A DNA stretch of 64,000 bases, from the NCBI RefSeq assembly GCF_947497915.1, contig NZ_CANMIJ010000002.1:124001-188000 (forward strand), given 5' to 3'. Both the position numbers and the translations under genes were made by a program. The notes under the pieces are model-generated. The model saw only the letters and a list, made by a program, of their open reading frames with translations. It was not told the DNA's origin and did not search any database. Positions 30,224 to 38,924 of the stretch are shown one piece after another (within the stretch, counting starts at the first letter, position 1; each line of letters starts with the position of its first letter). Source of the stretch: an uncultured Erythrobacter sp. (lineage in GTDB: Bacteria > Pseudomonadota > Alphaproteobacteria > Sphingomonadales > Sphingomonadaceae).

Positions 30224-30622
30224 CTATTCGGCGGCGAGACGGAATTGATCCGTTTCGCCGCTTTCAGCGTGTGCGATCGCTGCGCCGATAACTTTCTCAG
30301 CCGCTGCGGGCTTTGCAATCAGCGCCGCGTTCAATGAGCGGATATGCTCATCATGACGATCCAAATCGCCGGAATGCAGAATAAACGGAATGCCCCGTTC
30401 ACGCAGAGCATCGGCAATTGGAAAGCAAGTCTCGCCCTGACCAAGCGAAACGTCCAGCACCGCAGCATCAATGCCGCCCGGCGCCTCATCAAGGATATCC
30501 AGCGCGTGGGCGCTTGACGTCGCAGAGTGCACTTCGCAGCCGCGATCTTCTGCTGCAAATTCCAGATCCATCAGGATCAACGGTTCGTCTTCGACGAGGA
30601 GGAGGCGGTATTGGCGGCTCAT
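30224..30622 (-). CDS. single-domain response regulator (receiver only)
   Basis: LLLVEDEPLILMDLE; AAVLDVSLGQGET; start overlaps the kinase stop by 4 nt (ATGA). Confidence 0.9.
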   Translation of the reverse strand: MSRQYRLLLVEDEPLILMDLEFAAEDRGCEVHSATSSAHALDILDEAPGGIDAAVLDVSLGQGETCFPIADALRERGIPFILHSGDLDRHDEHIRSLNAALIAKPAAAEKVIGAAIAHAESGETDQFRLAAE

Positions 30623-31734
30623 GTGTCGTTGCGCGTCGGCACCTTCACAGTCACAGCGAGGCCGCTCTCACGCCAATCCCGCGTGATGGAGCCCCGACCG
30701 CCCGAAAGCAGGCGATCAACAATCGTTGTGCCAGTACCAGCTTCAATGGCCTCGCAATCAACCTGAGGGCCGCCTTGTTCTTCCCACGTAATGGTGAGCG
30801 CATTGTCCGCTTCATCTAAGAACCAGTTCACGGCGACCGTGCCGCCTTCCGATGCCCATGCGCCATACTTCGTCGCATTGGCGGCGAGTTCGTGCAGGAT
30901 CAGGCCGATGATTGAAATCGTCGTGAACGGCATTCGTACACCGTTGCCATTCAGCTTCAGCCGTTCTTCATCGCGGTCATATGGTGACAGAACGGCGCGG
31001 ATAGCCTCGCCGATTTGGATGCTGCCGCTTGAGGCGTCGTCCAGCGTCGTTTCATAAGCGCGGCCGAGCGCCTGAATGCGCGAATTGATCTCCGCCGCCT
31101 CACCCTGGATGCCGCGCACGCGGCCCGTCACATTGACGATGCCAGAGATAACCGCGAACATATTCTTCATCCGGTGCGAGAGCTCTCGCGCCATTTCCTT
31201 GGCGTGCTGTTCCTCGGCCCGCGCAGCGCGGACATCGGAAACGTCCCACTGGCTGCCAAAGAAATACACCAGATCACCCACATCATTGTAGATCGGGCCA
31301 AGGTGCAGCGCGTTCCAGAAAGTCGTGCCGTTTTTGCGGTAATTCAGCAGTTCGACCACCACCACGTCTTCGTCTGCAATCGCTTTGCGAATGCGCGAAA
31401 CCGGTTCGGGATCGGTTTTTGGCCCTTGTAGAAATCGGCAATTGCGGCCCAGGATTTCATCCTCGGAATATCCGGTGAGCTGGCGAAAGGCGCGGTTGGC
31501 AAACACAATTGGCAGGCCTTCATCGTGCGGGTCGCACAGGCAAATCGCCATGCGCGTTTGCGCCATAGCTTGCTCGAACAGGACTCCGGATGCGCCAGAG
31601 AACTGGTCGCTCGTATTGCCTGCTTTGAATCTATCGGGGGCGTCATCAAACCGCATAGCAGCCTGGCTAGACCGCTTTGGTTCGCGTTCGTCGTCGGTAT
31701 TCACAATTCCTACTTTCCCGTTCGTTGCGCCCAA
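30619..31734 (-). CDS. LOV-domain HWE/HisKA_2 sensor histidine kinase
   Basis: LOV core GRNCRFLQGPKTDP with photo-adduct Cys, NYRKNGTTFWN, FFGSQWDVSD; kinase ELSHRMKNMFAVISGI and LILHELAANATKYGA. Confidence 0.93.
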   Translation of the reverse strand: MGATNGKVGIVNTDDEREPKRSSQAAMRFDDAPDRFKAGNTSDQFSGASGVLFEQAMAQTRMAICLCDPHDEGLPIVFANRAFRQLTGYSEDEILGRNCRFLQGPKTDPEPVSRIRKAIADEDVVVVELLNYRKNGTTFWNALHLGPIYNDVGDLVYFFGSQWDVSDVRAARAEEQHAKEMARELSHRMKNMFAVISGIVNVTGRVRGIQGEAAEINSRIQALGRAYETTLDDASSGSIQIGEAIRAVLSPYDRDEERLKLNGNGVRMPFTTISIIGLILHELAANATKYGAWASEGGTVAVNWFLDEADNALTITWEEQGGPQVDCEAIEAGTGTTIVDRLLSGGRGSITRDWRESGLAVTVKVPTRNDT

Positions 31735-31785
31735 GTTTTAAGGAGGGGGTGAGACGCAAGAACGGCTGTTGTCCGTCACTAAACC

Positions 31786-31810
31786 AACGAGACTGCAAGG
31801 GTCATGTTCC
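31786..31810 (-). promoter_or_regulatory. EcfG-type promoter for the LOV-HK/receiver operon
   Basis: Minus strand GGAAC-ATGACCCTTGCAGTCT-CGTT, about 50 nt upstream of the 31734 start. Confidence 0.75.
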
Positions 31811-31944
31811 GAGAAATCGGCGCGCAAAGCCAAAGCGCGCGGCGTTTGCGATGAGCTGGCACAAAGAATGGCGAGCAATTTCAATATGGTGACGCGAAAT
31901 AAAAAATCGCGCAAAGGTCCGAAAAAATTCCGAGCAGGACGCGC

Positions 31945-32328
31945 CTAATCAATGCCATCCTTGCCTAGCAAGAATGCCAGAAAGCCGAGCGCAAAGACCG
32001 TATCGATTGCAATAATAATCAGTCCAAGAGCGCTGCCGTCCGCCCCGAAAGCTGCGGGTGCCATCAATCCGGCGATGCCAAGCTTTCCGATCACACCCGC
32101 CCAAAGCACCCTGCCATAACGGATCGGGTCGCGGGCGACGATGACGTAGATCACGCCAAATGAGAACACGAGCAGGCCGATGATCCGCTCATCGATGCTG
32201 GGTACGGGCGCCAACATCCCGGCAAGGCCGATCAGGAAATTGAACAATGCAGCCGCCCAAAAGAACATGCGCCAGTATGATCCCGCCTCGCTGCCGCCGA
32301 CTGGCGATCCAACTCTACCTTCGCTCAT
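31945..32328 (-). CDS. hypothetical membrane protein
   Basis: Four hydrophobic segments. Confidence 0.7.
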   Translation of the reverse strand: MSEGRVGSPVGGSEAGSYWRMFFWAAALFNFLIGLAGMLAPVPSIDERIIGLLVFSFGVIYVIVARDPIRYGRVLWAGVIGKLGIAGLMAPAAFGADGSALGLIIIAIDTVFALGFLAFLLGKDGID

Positions 32329-32786
32329 TGCACGGCTCCTTCTTGAATGGGCTCATCACTGGTGTAGCCGCAGCCCATCAGGGTTTGATCGCCCCATGAA
32401 ACGGTGGCGGTGTAGGGGTATAGGTTGTCGCTCATCGTATCGTTGCATGTTCCCGGTGTCAGCGCGATCTGAAGCGGCGCGTCATCTAATTCTCCGGAAA
32501 AGCCAAGGCCGTTATTCCCTGCAAAGCGGGTAACAACCGCCCTCGTGCCCTCAATATCTTCGGGAGTAGTATAAGTCGCGACATAGCCCATGCCTTCAGG
32601 CACGATCTCGATACCCCAGAACGGCTCATTGCCCAGCAAGTTGATCGTTGCCTCTGCGCTCACACTGTCGAAGATTTCGCCGCCTTCATTGATGCTGTCT
32701 CCCGATGCACAAGCCGACACGGCCGCGGAGGCCGCAATGGCAATGGCTGGCAATCGCAGGCGTGATTTTGAAGTCTTATCCATCAT
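32325..32786 (-). CDS. hypothetical lipoprotein (COG3650-like)
   Basis: SAAVSACASGDS lipobox; NLLGNEPFWGIEIVPEG...MSDNLYPYTATVSWGDQTLMGCG. Confidence 0.75.
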   Translation of the reverse strand: MMDKTSKSRLRLPAIAIAASAAVSACASGDSINEGGEIFDSVSAEATINLLGNEPFWGIEIVPEGMGYVATYTTPEDIEGTRAVVTRFAGNNGLGFSGELDDAPLQIALTPGTCNDTMSDNLYPYTATVSWGDQTLMGCGYTSDEPIQEGAVQ

Positions 32787-32819
32787 GCCGGTGGCCTAAC
32801 GCGGCGGCACCATAAACGC

Positions 32820-32846
32820 AAAAGGCGGACCCACCGGGCCCGCCTT
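32820..32846 (-). terminator. Rho-independent terminator downstream of fasciclin gene
   Basis: Minus strand AAGGCGGGCCCGGTGGGTCCGCCTTTTGCG. Confidence 0.6.
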
Positions 32847-32870
32847 CGCGTATTCAGTCGTGGTCTGCAA

Positions 32871-33443
32871 TTATGCAGGCATCAGAACCGTGTCGATCAC
32901 ATGGATCAGGCCGTTCGATGCTTCGACATCGGTGGCTGTCACGGTCGAGGTGCCGCCTTTCGCGTCGGTTAGGATCACTGCGCCGTCTACGACAGTCGCG
33001 GTGAGCGTACCTCCGTTTACGGTGGTGACAGTGTAGCCTGCGTCACCAGCTTCGCCGATGGCCGCTGTCAAAGTGGCTGCATCGACTTTACCTTCGACAA
33101 CGTGGTAGGTCAGAATGCCTGCCAGCGCTTCGGTGTTGTTCGTCGTCAGGTCAGTCAGCGTCTCTGCCGGGATTTTTGCGAATGCATCATTGGTCGGCGC
33201 GAATACGGTGAACGGGCCTTCACCCGACAGCGTTTCGCCAAGATCGGCTGCAGTTACGGCAGCAACCAAAGTCGAGAATGTTTCGTCGCCCTGCGCGACT
33301 TCAACGAGAGTGCCAGCGGCAGTTGCTTCTTCAGCGACCGCTGTATCGTCGGCTGTCATTGCGTCGCCGGTTTCGGCTTCTGGCGAACATGCGGCCAGTG
33401 CAAGTGCGATGGTTGATGCGAGGGTGATATTGAGCTTCTTCAT
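32871..33443 (-). CDS. fasciclin domain lipoprotein
   Basis: TLVAAVTAADLGETLSGEGPFTVFAPTNDAFAKIP; LTYHVVEGKV; NGLIHVIDTVLMP; lipobox ALAACS. Confidence 0.95.
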   Translation of the reverse strand: MKKLNITLASTIALALAACSPEAETGDAMTADDTAVAEEATAAGTLVEVAQGDETFSTLVAAVTAADLGETLSGEGPFTVFAPTNDAFAKIPAETLTDLTTNNTEALAGILTYHVVEGKVDAATLTAAIGEAGDAGYTVTTVNGGTLTATVVDGAVILTDAKGGTSTVTATDVEASNGLIHVIDTVLMPA

Positions 33444-33541
33444 AGGAAATCCTTGAATTTGCGAGTTTCTTTGTTTGATCGGGAACGGCGGGGGAGCCGC
33501 GGCTTTGCTTCGTGCATTGCCTTACCCACTTGTAACTACGA

Positions 33542-33566
33542 ACGGACAGGCCGTTTGGATGTTCCG
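33542..33566 (-). promoter_or_regulatory. EcfG-type promoter upstream of fasciclin gene
   Basis: Minus strand GGAAC-ATCCAAACGGCCTGTC-CGTT. Confidence 0.7.
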
Positions 33567-33654
33567 AAATTTATGTCTTTTCCTGGTAATTAAATTACAA
33601 TTCGGTGCAGTGCTGACCTGTGGAACCGCAGCTTAGCCAGACGGTTTAACGGGC

Positions 33655-34887
33655 ATGACTTTTCAACCTAATCGCTCAGCGGCCCTTACCCGCCTCGACG
33701 AGTTTCTGCCTTGCGCTGGACGGCATTATGCCAACAGCCGCAATTATGATGACAGTGTGCCCACCGACGGTATGCGTCAAAACGTCTCGCAGCTTTCCCC
33801 GTGGCTGCATGCTGGCTTGATCTCCGAAGTCGAAGTTGTGGAAGCGGTGCTGGATCAGCACAGCCCGGATGCCTCGGATAAATTCATCGCCGAGGTGTTT
33901 TGGCGGGTTTACTTTAAAGGGTATCTCGAACAGCGCCCAACGATCTGGCGTGCTTTTTGCGATCAGCGTGATGCGGCGATGGCGCAGATGGCCTCCAATT
34001 CGGGCCTGCAACGAGCCTATGGCGAAGCGACCGAAGGCCGCACCGGCATTGCCGCATTCGACCACTGGGCCCGCGAGCTTGCCGAAACTGGATACCTCCA
34101 CAACCATGCGCGTATGTGGTTCGCCAGTATCTGGATATTCACGCTCAAACTCGACTGGACATTGGGCGCAGATTTCTTCCTCAGGCACCTGATCGATGGT
34201 GATGCGGCGTCGAATACGCTCAGCTGGCGTTGGGTTGGCGGGCTTCACACCAAAGGGAAAACCTATCTCGCGCGGGCAGACAATATTGCGCGCTACACTG
34301 CCAATCAAAATGGCGGGCCTTTGAGTGTCGCAGGTTTGGCCGAAGATGCGCCCGCTTTGCACGAAGACACAGAGCACGAGCGGCAAGCGTTGGAGCTACC
34401 GCCTGCGCCGCCTCCAATCGCGTTCGATGCCCCATACGCGTTGCTGTTGCATGATGAAGCCGCGAGCCATGTCCCGTTGAACCTGCCTAAGGCACCGAGC
34501 CTCATAATCGGCGCGGCGAGGCCTGATGCACGATCATCAGAACCCGTTGGCGATCTCGCGCTCGACTTCGCCCACGGCTCGGTGGAAAGCGGCGCAGCAG
34601 AAGCGGCACAGGCATTCGGGTGCGATGCGAAACGGTGGGGTGAAGCTGGCGATCTTGCAGGATTGCTCAAAGATGCGGGCATTGATCGCATCCTAGTACC
34701 CTATCTGCCGGTTGGCTGGACCCGCGATGCCTTGATGGCCGACCTCGCGCCGCTGATCGAAGGAGGCAACGCCGCCGTATTGCTCGATGATTTGCGCCGG
34801 ACAACTTGGCCACATGCCAAAGCAGGTTTCTTCGGCGTCAAAAAGAAGATCGAAAGCGTGCTCGGTGAAATTGGAGTGGCGGCGTAA
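33655..34887 (+). CDS. FAD-binding photolyase/cryptochrome-domain protein lacking the N-terminal antenna domain
   Basis: VSQLSPWLHAG...FIAEVFWRVYFKGYL...ETGYLHNHARMWFASIWIFTLKLDWTLGADFFLRHLIDGDAASNTLSWRWVGGLHTKGKTYL starts within about 45 aa of the N-terminus. Confidence 0.88.
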   Translation: MTFQPNRSAALTRLDEFLPCAGRHYANSRNYDDSVPTDGMRQNVSQLSPWLHAGLISEVEVVEAVLDQHSPDASDKFIAEVFWRVYFKGYLEQRPTIWRAFCDQRDAAMAQMASNSGLQRAYGEATEGRTGIAAFDHWARELAETGYLHNHARMWFASIWIFTLKLDWTLGADFFLRHLIDGDAASNTLSWRWVGGLHTKGKTYLARADNIARYTANQNGGPLSVAGLAEDAPALHEDTEHERQALELPPAPPPIAFDAPYALLLHDEAASHVPLNLPKAPSLIIGAARPDARSSEPVGDLALDFAHGSVESGAAEAAQAFGCDAKRWGEAGDLAGLLKDAGIDRILVPYLPVGWTRDALMADLAPLIEGGNAAVLLDDLRRTTWPHAKAGFFGVKKKIESVLGEIGVAA

Positions 34888-34988
34888 ACAAGTGAGCAGG
34901 CAATAATTTCTGGCAATCCAGTCTGTGCCAAGGCAGACATTGTGCCGAGGCCGCGCGGTGCGTCGCGGCCGTTCGAAAGGGGACGATC

Positions 34989-35969
34989 ATGGCAGGTGGA
35001 CTGGGACTGGCACTTAGCGGGGGCGGAGCGCACGGCGCTTTTCAAGTTGGCGTGCTGGATGAATTGATCGAACGGCGCGGGGTCGATTTTGAGACAGTCG
35101 TGGGTACATCCACCGGTGCCATTCAGGCCGCTGGCGTCGCACAAAACGATATTGCGCGTTTGCTGGATCTGTGGACCGGTATTCGCGGGAATGACGACAT
35201 TTATCGCAGCCGAGGCGGCGAGCTTTGGGCAGTCATAACCGGTAAGGACTCCATGTTCAGCACTGGACCTCTGCGTGAGTTGCTGCACAAGACATTCGAC
35301 GATGCGAAAATCCGCGCCACTGGCAAAAACCTGCGTCTGGCGGTTGCGAACCTGACCAACGGGCAGCTTCGGATTGTGGGCGAAAACACCGATAATATTG
35401 CCGACTGGGTCTATGCCAGCGCCGCGCAACCGCCCGCATTCCCACCTTTCAGAACAGTCGATGAGAACGGCCAGTTGGAACAATGGGTCGATGGCGGCCT
35501 GCGCGATGTCACACCGTTCCGCGCGGCACTTCGCGAGAAACCGCGTGCGATCCTTGCCGTGCGGGCCGAAGGGCCAAAGGATGTCGAGCCCAAGGAATAC
35601 AAAAGCCTTGTCAAAATAGGACTGCGCTCGGTCGATCTGTTGACCGAGGAAGTCGCCGACAACGATCTTGGCAATGTCGACCTCATCAACAATCTGCTTC
35701 AGGCGGAAAGCAAACAGCGCGCCGAATTGGAGGCGTTAAACCTTGAACCAGCACAGATCGCGCAAGTGATGGAACCGCTCAGCTCACAGATCGAGCGATA
35801 TAACTTCGTGCCAACCATGGTGCTGCGCCCGCCAACCAATCTTCACAAAACGCTCGAATTCGTGCCCGAGCTGATCGCGGAAAACATTGAACGCGGGCGG
35901 CAAATTGTGCGCGACAATTGGGATGAGCTTGGCCCGTTCCTCGGATTAGTCGAAGCAGGCAGCGAGTAA
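34989..35969 (+). CDS. patatin-like phospholipase
   Basis: LGLALSGGGAHGAFQVGVLDEL; GTSTGAIQAAG; DGGLRDVTPF. Confidence 0.95.
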   Translation: MAGGLGLALSGGGAHGAFQVGVLDELIERRGVDFETVVGTSTGAIQAAGVAQNDIARLLDLWTGIRGNDDIYRSRGGELWAVITGKDSMFSTGPLRELLHKTFDDAKIRATGKNLRLAVANLTNGQLRIVGENTDNIADWVYASAAQPPAFPPFRTVDENGQLEQWVDGGLRDVTPFRAALREKPRAILAVRAEGPKDVEPKEYKSLVKIGLRSVDLLTEEVADNDLGNVDLINNLLQAESKQRAELEALNLEPAQIAQVMEPLSSQIERYNFVPTMVLRPPTNLHKTLEFVPELIAENIERGRQIVRDNWDELGPFLGLVEAGSE

Positions 35970-35973
35970 CGCC

Positions 35974-35999
35974 GGAACCGAGAGGTCGCGCCTGCCGTT
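35974..35999 (+). promoter_or_regulatory. EcfG-type promoter motif upstream of lipocalin gene
   Basis: GGAAC-N17-CGTT, 8 nt before the annotated ATG. Confidence 0.5.
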
Positions 36000-36007
36000 G
36001 ATAGGGT

Positions 36008-36589
36008 ATGACTATTTCCAAACGCCTTCTCGCAGGTTTCATCGCCGTTTCTTCGTTGGGACTCTCAGCTTGTGTCGGTTCGCCCGGCCCTGTCGGAAAC
36101 ACAGCTGTGCCCCAGCCCGCAAAATCAGTCGCCCTGCCCGCCTATCTCGGCACATGGTACGAGTATGGCCGATACGAAGCGCCGTTTCAAAAGGGCTGCG
36201 AAGGTGTCACCGCGGACTATTCGATGCGGGAGACATCAGGCGATGCCAAAATCCGTGTCGTCAATTCCTGCTACAAAGACAGCCTTGATGGTGAGTTCGA
36301 TCAATCCACCGGCAAAGCCAAAATCGTCGAAGACAGCGACGGTGCGAAACTGAAAGTCAGTTTCTTTGGCCCGTTTTACGGCGATTACTGGGTGCTCGAT
36401 CGCGGTGAGCCCAATGCGGACGGTCAATACCCTTGGTCGATCGTGGGGGAGCCCAGCGGGCGGTATCTCTGGATGCTAACCCGCGAGGCCCGCCCTTCAG
36501 CCGAGCTACGTTCGGCCTTGGAAGCGCGGGTTCGCGAGCTTGGATATAATTGGAACCTGGTGCGACTGACGCAGCAACCAGGCTCCTAA
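36008..36589 (+). CDS. lipocalin (Blc-like) lipoprotein
   Basis: LGTWYEYGRYEAPFQKGCEGVTADYSMR; YWVLDRGEPNADGQYPWSIVGEPSGRYLWMLTR. Confidence 0.93.
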   Translation: MTISKRLLAGFIAVSSLGLSACVGSPGPVGNTAVPQPAKSVALPAYLGTWYEYGRYEAPFQKGCEGVTADYSMRETSGDAKIRVVNSCYKDSLDGEFDQSTGKAKIVEDSDGAKLKVSFFGPFYGDYWVLDRGEPNADGQYPWSIVGEPSGRYLWMLTREARPSAELRSALEARVRELGYNWNLVRLTQQPGS

Positions 36590-36595
36590 GCCAGG

Positions 36596-36949
36596 TTACA
36601 ACACCTTATCAGGCCGGGCATCGTGCTTGTGCTTTTCGCCCTTGCCAAAAATGCGCTCTAACCGCTGAGCCATCGTGTTCGCAGCTTTGCGAGCCGCGGA
36701 GTCTACGTCAGAGGCGTGTTCGGTAACGCCAATCGGTTTGCCGCCGCGCGGGCGCGCTTCGATCAGGCATGTCTTGTCATCCGCACCGCCTTTGCGAGCG
36801 TTTTCATCGGACACGTGCACTTCGAGCCGCGTCAGGCGATCCTCGAACCGTGCAAGCTTGTGCCGGACGTTATGTTCGATGCGTTCGGCCACATTCTCTG
36901 TGCCCATCACCGAGCTATCGGAATTAAACTGAAACTGCATGTCGGACAT
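36596..36949 (-). CDS. HPF/RaiA family ribosome-associated protein (short form)
   Basis: MQFQFNSDSSVMGTENVAERIEHNVRHKLARFEDRLTRLEVHVSDENARKGGADDKTCLIEARPRGGKPI. Confidence 0.85.
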   Translation of the reverse strand: MSDMQFQFNSDSSVMGTENVAERIEHNVRHKLARFEDRLTRLEVHVSDENARKGGADDKTCLIEARPRGGKPIGVTEHASDVDSAARKAANTMAQRLERIFGKGEKHKHDARPDKVL

Positions 36950-37035
36950 CGGGGTTCTCCTCTAGTTTTACTCTCTCAGGCGTAGGGACGCCCTAGAGAA
37001 TATATGGGGAGGAACCGCCCGATTTCGAGTCCGAA

Positions 37036-37251
37036 TTATTCCTGAGCCGCCGCTTCTGCAGCCCGCTTTGCCGCGCGCTCTTCTTCGGCTTTCGCACGGT
37101 CGGTTGCGACCTTTTCCGCCTGATTGGCAAGCGCCCGCCAGGTCTTTTCCGAACGCAGTTCGCGGTCACGAACATTGTCGAGTGTGGCTTCTTTCGCTTT
37201 GGCCGCAGCTTCATCAGCGCGATCGCGATAGAATTCGAATGTCTGGGCCAT
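37036..37251 (-). CDS. small charged hypothetical protein
   Basis: 71 aa, Ala/Glu/Lys-rich helical. Confidence 0.65.
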   Translation of the reverse strand: MAQTFEFYRDRADEAAAKAKEATLDNVRDRELRSEKTWRALANQAEKVATDRAKAEEERAAKRAAEAAAQE

Positions 37252-37285
37252 CTAGAGGCTCCTGCTGGAGTGGATGGTTCGTCTT

Positions 37286-37330
37286 AAAAAGGATGCGGGC
37301 GCAGCAGCAATCCGCCGCGCCCGCGCATCC
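37286..37330 (-). terminator. probable terminator of cold-shock gene
   Basis: Minus strand GGATGCG...CGCATCC bulged stem followed by TTTTTAAGA. Confidence 0.5.
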
Positions 37331-37333
37331 AAT

Positions 37334-37546
37334 TTAGTCAGCAGCCGACAGGTTTACGGCGCTTTCTTTGCCGTTGCGGCCAACTTCGACGTCGAAGTTG
37401 AGACGCTGTTCTTTGTCGAGGCCCTGCATACCAGCGGCCTGAACGGCAGTGATGTGAACGAAGCTATCGTTCGAGCCATCGTCAGGCTGGATAAAACCAT
37501 AGCCTTTGTCGTTGTTGAAAAATTTTACGGTGCCAGTCTTGGCCAT
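37334..37546 (-). CDS. cold-shock protein (CspA family)
   Basis: GTVKFFNNDKGYGFIQPDDGSNDSFVHITAVQ. Confidence 0.97.
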   Translation of the reverse strand: MAKTGTVKFFNNDKGYGFIQPDDGSNDSFVHITAVQAAGMQGLDKEQRLNFDVEVGRNGKESAVNLSAAD

Positions 37547-37804
37547 GAAGAGTTCCTTTCAAGAACTAGTATTCCCCGGACGAAATGCCCGTGGTCGTGC
37601 TTCAAATCGTTCTGGAAAAGGAAGTCGTCGTCCGGTTTACGCCGGGGGCCTGAAAGACCAAACGGCGGAGCGCAAATTTCGAAGTCCGTCGCAAATTCCG
37701 ACGTCAGCTTGATCTATGTAGCATGTCTTTGTCACATTACCTAATTATTGCTCATTCGCGTAATATTTGGCCTCTCGGGCGAAGTCGCGCTACGTCACTG
37801 TTCC

Positions 37805-38278
37805 ATGACCATTTCCATCCTGATCGACGCCGATGCCTGTCCGGTGAAAGACGAAGTGTACCGCGTGGCGGAGCGTTTTAAGGCGCAGGTCCGCGTCGTC
37901 AGCAATTCCGCCTTTCGCATTCCCGACCATCCGCGCATCAAACGGGTGGTGGTCGATGACGGGTTCGACGCGGCGGATGACTGGATCGCAGAAGAAGCCG
38001 TGCGCGCCGCCCCGAAATGCGTCGTGATCACCGCCGACATTTTGCTGGCCGAACGCTGCCTGAAAGCGGGCGCGGTGGTGCTCAAACATAACGGGCGCGA
38101 ATTTGACGCCGCCAGCATTGGCGGAGCCATCGCGACCCGCGCGATTATGGAGGATCTGCGCGCCGGAATGGACGGGCCGCTGGGCGCGAGCGGCGGCGGC
38201 CCGCCGCCGTTTTCCAAATCGGACAGATCGGCGTTCCTGCAATCGCTCGACCGGGTGATGGTGAAGCTGCAAAATTGA
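37805..38278 (+). CDS. YaiI/YqxD family protein (DUF188)
   Basis: ILIDADACPVKDEVYRVAERF; VVITADILLAERCLKAGAVVL. Confidence 0.95.
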   Translation: MTISILIDADACPVKDEVYRVAERFKAQVRVVSNSAFRIPDHPRIKRVVVDDGFDAADDWIAEEAVRAAPKCVVITADILLAERCLKAGAVVLKHNGREFDAASIGGAIATRAIMEDLRAGMDGPLGASGGGPPPFSKSDRSAFLQSLDRVMVKLQN

Positions 38279-38294
38279 CGAAGGTGACACCCTG

Positions 38295-38924
38295 TCACTT
38301 TTCCAGATCATCATCAAAGCCCTCTAAAGCTTCCATAATCTCCTCATCGCTATAGCTTTGCGGACAGGGAAGCGGCGCGGAAACCCGATCCGTGATCAGC
38401 ACCGCCGATCGCACCGCCTCAAGCTCACCCGGATCGTCCACCGCCAAAGCGCCCGTTGGCACGTCCTCGCCGCGCTCCAGCATGCCGAGCAACCCTTCAA
38501 AATCGCGCGCATGTTTTTCCGCGCTGTTGACCAGTCGCCCGAACACCGGATTGCCGCCATGCGTTGATTTGCCGAGCAAGGCGACGGTCAGCCGCTCATC
38601 ATAGCGGCGATACGCGCCCACCTGCTCCCCCTGATAAAACACCGGCACTTCCACCCCGTTGAGCGCCCGTTCCAGCGCGGCATGCGCCAGCACATCAAAA
38701 GAGTGATGAAACGCCACCTCCCAAGCAAGATCAAACGGCTTACCCTTAAGCCGCGACCGCAAACGATAGGCCGATTGCCGCGTCATCCCAGCAGCCCGCG
38801 CAGCCTCGGTGACGGAGTGGGTCGCCGAGAGTTGTCGCAGGAACATCGCCTGTTTGGCGAGGGTCCAGCCATCGTGGCGGGTAATTTGAGGGGTTTTTTG
38901 TGGGGAGTTTTCGGGTGTGCTCAT
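38295..38924 (-). CDS. HTH-containing hypothetical protein
   Basis: LRQLSATHSVTEAARAAGMTRQSAYRLRSRLKG helix-turn-helix. Confidence 0.75.
   Translation of the reverse strand: MSTPENSPQKTPQITRHDGWTLAKQAMFLRQLSATHSVTEAARAAGMTRQSAYRLRSRLKGKPFDLAWEVAFHHSFDVLAHAALERALNGVEVPVFYQGEQVGAYRRYDERLTVALLGKSTHGGNPVFGRLVNSAEKHARDFEGLLGMLERGEDVPTGALAVDDPGELEAVRSAVLITDRVSAPLPCPQSYSDEEIMEALEGFDDDLEK

Noticed and set aside
31868-31948. 26-aa basic ORF MASNFNMVTRNKKSRKGPKKFRAGRA
   Set aside because: Too short, overlaps the convergent gene end, and no independent support beyond composition
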